Shown: piece after piece, positions 20,941-31,035 of the stretch
Layout of the letters: each line of letters opens with the position of its first letter
Numbering within the stretch: the first letter of the stretch is position 1
NCBI GenBank assembly: GCA_964019415.1
Contig: OZ025872.1
Coordinates: 6,463,322 to 6,527,321 of the forward strand
DNA from: Ianthella basta
Taxonomy: Eukaryota > Porifera > Demospongiae > Verongiida > Ianthellidae
DNA length: 64,000 nt
Direction: 5' to 3'
Notes under the pieces: model-generated
Told to the model about the DNA's origin: nothing
Seen by the model: only the letters and a program-made list of their open reading frames with translations
Database searches by the model: none
Program-made: the position numbers and the translations under genes

Positions 20941-22492
20941 TTAAGCATGAATAGCAGAAAAGAAACGGTTGAATACAACACCCTGTTTGAAAGGTTTTCT
21001 GTTCAAATATATAAATTCCAAAAAGGTGAACAAAGATTCTAAGCCAACAGGGTACTGAATGTTAAAAACAAAATGAGCGGCCAGTAAGGCAAGTGGGCCT
21101 TCATTGACAGCCACTTCCATGACAGGAACTTTGTCAATAGCCAGGAAAATCTGCTTCTTTCCTCTTAGGAGCAAACAAGGCGTATTCTCCTTGGGCAGAG
21201 ATGCGGCCTCCTTGATAGGAATGGCATCCTATACAGTGGAGATAGACATGCGTGAACAGACATACATTATAGCATGCATTACCATGCATGCATTCATGGA
21301 CTTACCGGGACGTCCATGCACAATACATCAACTATGTTGGCTGTCTTGGCTTTCCTGTTTGCCAGCAGAAGCACTAATGCTTTCAGCGCCTTCACTCCAT
21401 CTGTGTGTGGAAGCATGCATGCATAGTCCAGTCATTGGTGCATAAAAATGCAAATACTTCGCATGCATACAGCTTAGAGAATTTATGTAACTTCTATATA
21501 TCATGCATGAAAGTATACATTGCACCATTATACAGTACATGTATGCATATATAGTCATATATATAAGCATGAAATTGACCAGGCATGCATACCTTCATTT
21601 TCACAGGATTGCAGCTTTTGGTTGCACTTCTTCTCTTGGCAAGCCAGCGCCATCACTTTTGGCCCCCACTTTTGCCAGATGTCACACGGTTCATCACCCA
21701 GTTTCACCAGCATGCCAAATTCAAGCAGAAACTGCACCGTTTAATTACAAGAATGTACATGTATATACACGCATGTTTATAATGTACAATGCACCTAAAA
21801 TATAAATAGCTACATGTGTATAATGGTATAGCATCTGTTGAGTCAAGATCAGGTTTGATATTACATATGCTGTTCTACAGTTCAACGTTGACTAGATACA
21901 GGCCCTGGAATGACTATATGAAAGATTGTAAGTTCAATGTACCTCAGTTTTGACTTCAACTTCATCTGGTGCTGAACAAAGTTGCATGTCATTGCCAAGT
22001 GGTTCCTATAGAGAATGCAACAGGAAAATAAACAACATGCAAGCAGAAAAGCAACACATCTAAAGGGCTTTTGAGCTAGACAGTGACCAGCAATACTGGC
22101 TGGCTTAAATGACATAGAAGATCTAATGTATCCAAAAACAATGATGCATGGTTACATTATCCAGTTAGCTAGCTAGCTGTGGAATATTGGCTAACTCTGT
22201 GGATTGTGATACATACCTGTGCTGGTTGCTTGAGAGAACTTGAGAGAAGGACTACTCTGAGCTTCTGCTTGTGCTGAGCGACAAAGGAGTCTTTCACATC
22301 CAACCACTCCTCGAAGTCTTCATCAAATCCTTGAATGACAATATTCAAAGAGTCTTCCTCCTCAAGGGTATCAAACAGCGTCTTTACCAATGTCTTCATG
22401 GCAGGTAAGTCGGCGGTAGAATCGCCAACGTGAGGTGGAAGCACAGCCACTTGCTTTCTTTCTTCGTACGCGAACAGAACCTTCCTCTCCAT
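20941..22492 (-). CDS. transposon accessory protein, 5 exons, 286 aa
   Basis: Minus-strand exons 22217-22492, 21943-22005, 21593-21731, 21306-21400 and 20941-21228 all have GT/AG borders and add up to 861 nt, which is 286 residues plus stop. It starts MERKVLFAYEER. The middle exon has GDEPCDIWQKWGPKV and cysteines, and the last exon has KKQIFLAIDKVPVMEV, then AAHFVFNIQYPVGLESLF. I recognise this C-terminal type from proteins that accompany CACTA-like transposases in cnidarian, fish and sponge genomes. The biochemical role is unknown to me. Perfect phase agreement across four introns supports a functional gene. Confidence 0.75.
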
Positions 22493-22858
22493 CTCTGCGA
22501 CCTGAAGTTCTCACTTTGAGTTTCCCACCTTTGTGACGTCACAAAACGTATTCTTCTCTCATTGGCCAGAAAAAAATGACGTCACCAATACAAGACGCTA
22601 GATTTCCACTGTTATTCTTTTCCTATTGTATTATTGCTATGATCTGAAGGGGCCTACATGAGTGGCTAGAGAGTTCACTAAGAATCATGCATGGTATATA
22701 ATTCTTGTTTCTCCTTGATGGGGCTTAAATTGTATCGGGGACTAAAGATACTCACATGCTCATTTAGCTAGCCGTTCCTCTCCATTTAGCACCTCAAATC
22801 TAGTTCTATAAATATACTAAATAGGAGCGCGAATTATCATCACACCTAGTCCAAGGAG
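22493..22858. promoter_or_regulatory. divergent intergenic region of the transposon
   Basis: 366 bp between two head-to-head start codons. It contains TGACGTCA-like words (TGTGACGTCAC near 22535 and ATGACGTCACC near 22577), which resemble CRE/ATF sites. It probably drives both genes; untested. Confidence 0.5.
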
Positions 22859-23509
22859 ATGTTCCTGTGCCCTAGGTGCAGGTTGTTTAAGGCGGAGACC
22901 TTCCTAAAGGTACTGAACCACTTACGAGTACACGAGAGCGAGCCTGGCTTCTCTATCCAGTGCGGACATGCAGGATGTCCGCGCACGTACCAGGCAGTGG
23001 AGTCCTTAAAGAGGCACCTCTACCGGGTGCATAGAGATGCTTATGGGAGAGCTGAACAAGTACCTGCAGTCCAGGAAACAGCTGCAGGAAGCGCTAGCGA
23101 AGAAGAAGCTATGTGGCAAGACGTAGACAGTGGCCATGGTGACGAAGCGAATGATGTCGTCGCTGACGAGATGACGGATGAAGACTTCCAAAGAGCGACA
23201 GCTCTTTTCATTATGAAGATTAGGGACGAAAGAAAGCTCCCGCAGGTACGCACATTCTTGCATCATACAATTATATTATAGACAATAATTATTATTATTA
23301 TATAACTGTTGTTTAGCATATAATATCTGTATCCATCTGTACCCAGTGAGAGACGTCTGGGATACCACTTCAAAACTGTGTACCAGAAAGGAAAAGTGAT
23401 GCTGAGGAAAGTTTGGGACCATGCCTATGACATTGATATTCATGCGTCACTGCAAGCATTGCTGGATAATCCTGACATAGCATCACAGGTGAGTATGTAC
23501 GTGCTCAAA

Positions 23510-23591
<82 letters not shown>

Positions 23592-26376
23592 GTGTGCATC
23601 ACACACTCCACACGCACACCAAATATACATGACAAGATTCACCCTACAATTCTTCATGTGTTGTGCACCAATACATAATAGGTTCTCAAGAGTCACCAGT
23701 CAAGTGATGGAAAGATGCGTGACATCTGTGATGGTGCACTATTCAAGGAGAATGGTTTATTCCAGGAGCACTCGAATGGCCTGCAAATTCAGTTCTACTA
23801 TGATGATGTAGAAGTATGCAATCCTCTGGGATCAAAGGCCAAAGTGCACAAACTAGGTAACAGTTTAAACTATTATATGGAGGTCTTGGTACATGACAGA
23901 GAAAGGTGTATGCATGCACACAATACTTCACAAACCTGCTCAGCCTGTTCACCCTTACAGTACCTCCAGCCGACTGCATGTATGCATTTCCTTACTGCCC
24001 AGGTTTGTTCTACTACACTTTGGGCAATATTGCACCAAAGTATCGATCTGGTTTGAAGGCCATTCAACTGGTCTCAATTGTACAACACACAATGATTGAG
24101 AAGTATGGGCTGGACAAGATTATAGAGCCCTTTGTGTCCCGAGTCAAAGAACTAGAAAAGGTAAGCAACTGGTGACGGTTAACCTCTATAACACACACAC
24201 ACATTGCATTTCTGTAGCACTGCCAAAGTATACAATTACTTGTATTTCCTCAATAGGGTGTAAAGTTAAGAGTCAATGGCCAACCTGAGACACTGTCATT
24301 GCATGGCACAGTGGTTGCTGTGTCTGCAGACAACCTGGCCAGTCAGGCAATTGGCGGTTTTATTGGACTGCACTCTGCCATCAGAAAGTGCCGCTTTTGT
24401 ATGGCAACTAATGAAGATATCAATAGCAAGGTAAAGCTACTATATACAATCAAAGTGATGCTACAAATAACGTACATACGTATAATTATAATTAAAATTA
24501 ATTGTATGCATGCGTGTTTGAACATTTCACAGTTTGCTGTTGAAGAACTGCAACTCCGCACAATGGAGAGCCACACAAGGCACTGCAATGCGCTTGGTGG
24601 TGCTTTAGATGGGCACTTTGCTACAACCTATGGAGTGGCCAGGAACTCCATCCTTAACACCCTTCAGAACCTCAATGTAATCAATGGATTACCACCGGAC
24701 ATTATGCACGATGTTATGGAAGGGGTGCTGCCACTTGAGGTGAAACTGATGCTCAATCAGTTTATCAATGAAGACAAACTCTTCACTTTGGAAAGGTAAA
24801 CATTTTATATATCTAATGTTATACATTACATGTATTAATACCTTTTTGTAATCAATGATCTACAGTTGTACAATGCCATGCTTTGGACATGCAGGTTTAA
24901 CAACCGAATCAGTGCTTTTCCATACGACCCGGAAGACAGCCGGAACAAGCCCTCCCCAATCCCACAGGACACTCTGAAGACATTAGACAGTAAACTGAAA
25001 CAGTCAGGTGAGACAAAGACCTCACCTGACTCAAGTATATACACAATGGAAGAAATTGATTTCTTCACTACATATACCATTCTGTTCAGCCTCTCAGACA
25101 TGGTGTCTCGGTAGATACCTCCCCTTTCTTATTGGAGACCTAGTACCAGAAGAGAACCGGTATTGGGACTGTTTTGCTCTTCTTCTCGAGATAATGGACC
25201 TGCTATTTTCACCAGTCACCTCAACAGATGACACTGCCCAACTGCGGCTCCTCATCAGGACACACCACCAGACCTTTCAGGAGCTTTACCCACAGAGGGC
25301 CATTACACCAAAAATGCACTACCTGGTTCACTACCCTGACTGGATTGATAGGTACGTACGTATATAAGTGGTACACACTTCTACAGTTTTGACATTACTA
25401 CGTTTTTATTAATCTCAGGTGTGGCCCTATTACCCACCTATGGTGCATGCGCTTTGAAGCAAAGCACCAATGGTTCAAGAAGCTCGCCCATAATCTGGGC
25501 AACTTTGTGAATGTGGCCAAAACCTTGGCATGGAGACACCAGAGGCTGAGTTGCTACGACCTGATGGGACCTGTTCTAAAAAGAACTACACAAATAAAGA
25601 AAGGTGCAACACACACACACACACACACGCATGCACACGCACACACACACCTCAGGGTACAGGCTGCAGACTTCCCTGAAGTGCTTCAGAGCAGGAAGGA
25701 CCCAAGTGCGGCCTGCCTCCAGATCACTTATGCAGCCAGCACATCGTGTGGTTGTCTCAGTCCTGGGATGGCGTAGGAGTACAACAGTCTATAGTGTACA
25801 TGCACTCAGCCCATGCACACCTTCATGCATGCACTCCACCTTACACCCTCACTGTCTTGCATGCATGCATTTAACCATTATTTACAACCTCCTCATAGCA
25901 ACATCAGTTCCTGAAAATGATGCACAAGTGGAGTTGGTGCAAGCCCTTGCAGTATCAGCCACACCTCCATTTGCTCGGTAATATATGCAGCATAAAGTGA
26001 ATCACTGATTGTGTTTAGGTGTCTTACTGTGCATATATTCACTTCCTTTCAAAGGGCGGAGTGTGTGATTCAAGATGGCAAGCACTACAGGACAGACAGA
26101 GTGGTGGTCACTGGCACTGAGCACGAATGCCCAGTTTTTAGCACGATCAGGGGCATTATGATTGATGCAAACAGTGAAGTTTACTTAATTGTTGAATCGT
26201 TAACAACAGTTAAGTTTTATCGCCATATTCACAGCTATGAAGTAGAATACAATTCATACCCATCACTTTTTGCTGTACCACTAGATTCACTTGCAGATGC
26301 CCAATGCATGTCCTTCCACTCCTATTCACACACTCAGTCTCAGTACATTTCCCCAAGGTACAATGTAGTTCACTGA
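22859..26376 (+). CDS. CACTA-like transposase, 12 exons, 787 aa
   Basis: Exons 22859-23245, 23351-23488, 23682-23856, 24003-24160, 24257-24430, 24533-24795, 24895-25007, 25090-25351, 25419-25603, 25656-25772, 25908-25977 and 26055-26376 have matching phases and sum to 2364 nt. The N-terminus is a C2H2-type finger region (FLCPRCRLF, then HLRVHESE; a second C...C...H...H ends HLYRVH). Further on come YYDDVEVCNPLGSKAKVHKL, FYYTLGNIAPKYRS and VSADNLASQAIGGF with CRFC. Next are GLPPDIMHDVMEGVLP, a D-x-M-H pattern like the plant CACTA LDVMH motif, then WCLGRYLPFLIGDLVPE and HLWCMRFEAKHQWFK. Superfamily placement is by motif memory. The exon at 25656 is the least certain. Confidence 0.8.
23516..23589. 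repeat. (CA)n microsatellite in transposase intron 2
   Basis: Pure CA tract. Confidence 0.95.
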
Positions 26377-27164
26377 TCTCGATTAATCTGTTCATCAGTG
26401 GAGTGAAAGGTACTTGCATGCATGTACCTGAACATTGCACGAAACGAAACACGGCTACTTATAATAAAAATATACGTACTTCACATATTATGTATATGGT
26501 CACTATCGCACACTTGTGTAGTGACTTGGTACGACTTATAGGCCCAGTTCCCACGGTAAACAACAAGCACCACACACAGCACACTTGGGGTGCACAGCTG
26601 AGTAGAGTAGGCATTTAGGAGGTGTGAGGTCATACATTGTGTTGCGAACTCCTTCTCTATCACTATCCACTGGTTTCCGTAGCATTACCAAAGAAGCAAT
26701 AGGTATACGCTATTCAGCAGTATCTGGAAAGACATGATTAGTAATCCCTCCCCTCCAGGCTTATATGTAGGTGGGAGATCAAGAAGATGCAGGTGGAGAA
26801 GCTAAAGCCTCAAGAGCAATTCACGCTGGAGCTCTACGAGAGGGACTGTGCTGTGGTCATGGGCACATACCGCCCGGTTGACAAATGTATGTAGATACAC
26901 ACCCTAACACACTATTATACCATAGATATACATAGATACACAACTTATCTTCCTCAAGTCTTTAGAGAAGCTGGAAGCGTGCGATGTTCCTCCTCTCGCT
27001 GCTTCCACGCTCGCTGCCAAGAAAAAAAACTACGCCGCGCACGGGCACGAATGGAGTATGACGATTCTAGACCACGTTGCTACTTCGCGGCCATTTTCAA
27101 GGCTCAGAGAACACTGCACCTGCTGTACTTCCATTGCGCAATTTAACAACTGGCCGCCGTCGCG
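26377..27164. other. 3' part of transposon, one exon-like stretch
   Basis: Mostly noncoding. After TCCCCTCCAG (26759) a frame reads [16 protein letters not shown] and [16 protein letters not shown] up to about 26889. It is unidentified and could be an exon of an adopted host gene or a third transposon product. Confidence 0.35.
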
Positions 27165-27299
27165 CTGAACCCACCACTTGTCAATTCCGTGTTTGGTGGG
27201 TTGAAGCCACCACTATCGACCCACCACTGGTGAACTTAGCAGATGGTGGTGTTAATCCACCAATTGGTGGCTTCAATCCACCAACGTTTTTACAGTGAG

Positions 27300-27365
27300 G
27301 AGGCCATGTTTGAGGGGATCAGGAGGATGTTGACTGTGGACAGTGTGACTAGCTATGGGCAGCTG
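27300..27365 (+). pseudogene. TM7SF3: TM7SF3-like exon 2, remainder after insertion
   Basis: It reads EAMFEGIRRMLTVDSVTSYG and ends at GGGCAGCTG followed by GTGAGA. It continues the exon interrupted at 20729. Confidence 0.7.
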
Positions 27366-27367
27366 GT

Positions 27368-27536
27368 GAGAGGAGGGTAGAGGAGTGGAGGAGAGGGGAG
27401 GGGAGAGGGGAAGCGAAGGGGAGGGGAAGGGGAGGGGAGGGTAGAGGGGAGGGGAAGGGGAGGGGAGGGAAGGGAGGGGAGAGTAGAGGGGAGGGGGGGG
27501 GGGGGGTAGAGGGAGGGGAGGGAAGGAGAGTGGTTA
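27368..27536. repeat. purine-rich (GGGGA)n tract
   Basis: GGGGA/GGGGAGA repeats with a G12 run at about 27493-27506, intronic. Possible G-quadruplex or H-DNA former. Confidence 0.9.
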
Positions 27537-27600
27537 TAAGTTGTAAAGGAGTGCTGTGTGTGAAGTGCTGGTGTGATGTGATGTGCTCTCCCCCATACAG

Positions 27601-27778
27601 GTGCTAGGCCTCCACCTCACCTACAGGACACCCAAGAGGGTGGTGTTTGACTCCATGCCTGAACAGGGGGTGGTCTGTAACGTGCTGGTGTATGGGGAGG
27701 GGTGGTACGGGGCTTACATCCCCGTGGCAACGTACTCGTGTGATTATTCAGAGGAAGCCAACACTTGCATCATCTCAG
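27601..27778 (+). pseudogene. TM7SF3: TM7SF3-like ectodomain exon 3
   Basis: Phase 0 to 1. It encodes VVFDSMPEQGVVCNVLVYGE and YGAYIPVATYSCDYS, matching the family pattern LPGQGVIYNV...AAYIPAHTYAC. The exon itself is intact. Confidence 0.75.
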
Positions 27779-27886
27779 GTATGCCCACACACACACCTCC
27801 ATTTGTTGGCTTGTGCCATTTCAGGTGAGGAGGGAGCCATTTTGGAGAGGTTTCTTCATTTCTGTGCAGGTAATATTGTTACCAAG

Positions 27887-27955
27887 GTAACGGGGGCCTT
27901 ATTGGAGTGGTTGGACTCTATGTAGGCTTCATTGGACACCACCTCTTCCATATTG
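27887..27955 (+). pseudogene. TM7SF3: TM7SF3-like exon with first membrane helix
   Basis: A possible acceptor ACCAAG gives phase 1 entry. It reads GLIGVVGLYVGFIGHHLF, comparable to the first transmembrane helix ending G-F-F/I-x-x-F-G-H. Donor ATTG/GTGAGC. Confidence 0.55.
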
Positions 27956-28046
27956 GTGAGCATGGGGAGTTCCCTGTAATTAGCAGTGTAGTCAAGGTGC
28001 TGTGTTGCATGTGTTGACTGCTGTTCATTTTGATGCCCACCCTCAG

Positions 28047-28137
28047 AGGTTCCCATTCTGACTTTGACAATGTGGACATTTGTGTTTTACTGCATTTTGG
28101 AAGCACACTCGGGATGGTCTGAGCTGGGTGTGTTACT
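28047..28137 (+). pseudogene. TM7SF3: TM7SF3-like exon, second membrane helix, truncated
   Basis: After CACCCTCAG the frame reads VPILTLTMWTFVFYCILEA and GVLLT, then runs into (CA)n. The family continues with five further helices, which are missing here. Confidence 0.5.

Positions 28138-28218
<81 letters not shown>
28138..28218. repeat. (CA)n microsatellite at coding break
   Basis: Begins at the point where the TM7SF3-like frame is lost. Confidence 0.95.
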
Positions 28219-28220
<2 letters not shown>

Positions 28221-28308
28221 CCTCCTCCTCCTCTCCTCCTCTGTACTCCTTATCCATCAAGGATGTTGGGCGGGATCTAGGCTCAAGATACTACAGCACG
28301 TTTGCAGA

Positions 28309-31035
28309 TTAGGGGCGGTGGATGAAGGCTCGCCATGCAGCTCTGTCCTTCACCACTTCTTGCCAGTTGGTCAGTTTTGTCAAATCTTTGCTGACAACAT
28401 CAACCCATCTCAGTGGGGCTCCACCCGGTGGTCTCTTCTTCCCTCGAGGTCGACATTTCATAAGTTGTTTCTGGGGACGCTCATCAGACATTCTCTGTAC
28501 ATGGCCAAACCATTGTAATCGTTTCTGTCTTAACTGCTCCTCAATTGGCAATTCTCCAGTCTCCTCTAGGATATCTGTGTTCCGCCGCCTGTCCCACAAA
28601 GTGATACCCAGGATATCCCGGAGACATCTCATGTGGAAGGTCTTCAGCTTCCTGATATCCTGTTGTGTGGCTGGCAACACATCCATCTCCACATCTGGTA
28701 TACTGTGCCGGCCTTCTTTAATCTCACTGTCACCTCTCTCTCCACCTTAGTTGTTTGACCCACTTCACACCCAAGGTAGGAGAAGGACTCCACTTCCTCT
28801 AGCATCTGGCCTCTGAGTCTGAGTGGTGACTGATCTTCTGTCGTTCCCACTGTGAGAATTTTGGTCTTCTCTCCATTGATACGCATGTCCCATCGGTCAC
28901 AGGCCTTGTCCAGGGTGGTAATCATGTGTTGTTGCTCCCTCCTAGTCTCAGCAATCAACGTCACATCATCAGCATACAACAAATCTTGGACGCAGCTGGA
29001 GGCTGATGTCTTGTCACGATACGAGAGGAACAGACCTCCCCCGATGGCATAGTCAATGTGCAGTCCCCCGCCGAGTGTCTCTGTCATCTCCCTCAGGATC
29101 CTGTCCATAAAACAGTTAAATAGTAGGGGAGACAGGACACAGCCTTGTCTGACTCCAGATCTCACTTCAAAGGCCTCCGACATGCCATCCGTTGTTCTGA
29201 CCTGACACCAAGTCCCAGAGTAGAGCCCCTGAATGATGTCCACAAGTTGCCAGGGCACACCATATGACTTCAGCACAGCCATCAGGGCACTGCGATCCAC
29301 TGAATCATATGCCTTTGTGAGGTCCACAAAGCACATCATCAAAGGAGTGCGGTGTTCCGCAGCTCTCTCCACCACCTGTCTTGCTACCCAGATCTGATCG
29401 ATTGTGCCACGCCCCTCCCTGAAGCCACATTGGGCTTCCATCAGTTGGGGCTCAATGATGTCTTGTAGTCTCTCCAGAAGGATCAGTGTCAGTACTTTCC
29501 CTGGTACGCTCAGCAGAGATACTCCTCGGTAGTTGTCACATATTCGTCTATCTTTCTTCTTGTGGAGTGGAACCAGAGTGGCATTCTTCCACTCCTGTGG
29601 CACTTGTCTTGTCTTCCACACTTCTTGCAACAACTCCATCAGCCAGTCAATCATTGCTTCACCACCATTCTTCACTAGCTCAGCTACAATTCTGTCCTCA
29701 CCTGCTGCCTTCTTGTTCTGTAGTCTCTTTACTGTTCGCTCAACTTCTTCCCTGTTCACTTCTGGTGTCTCCACATGAGAGTGGTCCTCCAAGTTTGCCA
29801 GTGCTTCCTCCTTCACAGTACTATCCACATTCAGTACTTTCTGGAAATGCCTTCATCTAGGATTCTGTCCAATGGTGCCACCCTGCTACCCATCAGCCGC
29901 TTCATTTTTTTGTAGAATCTCCCCTGCCTGTTGTGCCTCATGTCCTCTTCCATGTCTCCCATCACTCCATCCAGCCATTTCTCTTTGTCCCCTTTCACTG
30001 CCCTTCTCACTTTCTTGCACAAGTCCACATACTCTTTCCGTTTCTCTGGGTCCGTTCGTTGTTCCTGCCATCTTGCGAATGCCCTCCTCTTCTCCTCCAC
30101 TAGGTTCAGCGTCTTCTCTGTGATCCAGGCTTTCTGCGCTTTTTTCTTCCTGTGTAGGTGCTGCTCAGCTGACTGGACGATGGCCAGTTTCATCTCATTC
30201 CATCTCTCCTCCACGTTTCCATGTCTTTTTCTGTGATTGAAACTGCTTCTGATGGACTGCAGGTACTCTGCCCGCTTCTCTCTTTGTTGGAGTAGTTCCG
30301 TATCAATCCCTTTTCTCTGCTGTTGTTTTGCCTTCTTGACCAACTTGAGACGTAGTGACACTACTACCAAGCGGTGATCACTATCAAGATCTGCTCCTCT
30401 GTAGACACGCGTGTCAAGCACTGATGGACGTAGTCTCTGTTTCACTAACACAAAGTCTTTCATGCTTGGTTGTGCTCTGGCATCTGGGGGGTACCACGTT
30501 GCCTGGTGAATCTGCTTATGGGGGAAGAGTGTATTGACAATGCAAAGTCCATTCCCACTAGCAAATGACATGAGCCTCTCTCCATTGTCACTTGTCTGCC
30601 TGCTTAAGCCATGGTTCCCTATCACTCCCAATACACTCTCCCCAAGGGTTGCATTAAAGTCCCCCATCACTATGGTAAGCCCACCAGTTCTGGTCATTAC
30701 AGTGTCCAGGTCGGAGTAAAACTGCTCCTTGTCCTCTACACTGCTCTGATTAGTAGGAGCATACACAACTACTATAGACAATGGACCCATTTTAGTGAGG
30801 AGTTCCGCTACTAGAATTCGTGAGGATACTGGTTGGTAGTGTCTCAATGATGCCCGCGCCTGTGGAGTCAGCGCAAGCCCCACTCCTTCTATAGCCCTTC
30901 CATCTTTTCTCCCAGCAAACAGCATCTTGTATCCCCTACCTTCATCTAACACCATCTCACCTTCACCTGTTAGATGCGTCTCTGTCACAGCAAGTACAGC
31001 TATCCCTTCGGCTCGCTCTGTTTGCCGACTGCTGT
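28309..31035 (-). pseudogene. RTE-type LINE, endonuclease and reverse transcriptase, two frameshifts
   Basis: Minus-strand AP-endonuclease part (about 31035 to 29850): VLAVTETHL, VVYAPTNQSS, VMGDFNATLG and DSDHRLVVV. Reverse transcriptase part (about 29850 to 28690): CFVDLTKAYDSVD, GVRQGCVLSPLLF and LLYADDVTLI, then a C-terminal region KTFHMRCLRDILG and LQWFGHVQRM typical of RTE/BovB-type elements. The frame shifts by one base near 29850 (between endonuclease and RT) and again near 28690. The 5' end abuts the CR1-like LINE at about 31035. A possible 5' piece lies beyond it at 34321-34498. Dead copy. Confidence 0.8.

Larger units (their letters stand above)
20730..27295. mobile_element. EnSpm/CACTA-like DNA transposon, 6.57 kb, two intact genes
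   Basis: The ends are inverted: the left reads CTGTAAAAACGGTGGTGGG and the right, as reverse complement, CTGTAAAAACGTTGGTGGA. Both ends carry subterminal copies of GGTGGGTT and AACCCACC words (20735-20880 and 27165-27293). Flanks show TGAG at 20726-20729 and 27296-27299, a 4-bp duplication. If the right end is instead CACTGTAAAAACG, as in CACTA elements, the duplication is AG and two bases are missing on the left. Inside are a plus-strand transposase gene (22859-26376) and a minus-strand accessory gene (20941-22492) in head-to-head arrangement. The 22493-22858 spacer is a shared promoter candidate. Both spliced frames close without lesion, so the element looks young. Confidence 0.85.

Noticed and set aside
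30974-31035. First 20 residues of the CR1-like ORF as genuine N-terminus
   Set aside because: The same bases encode the RTE endonuclease in antisense; CR1-like similarity begins with the PHD finger.
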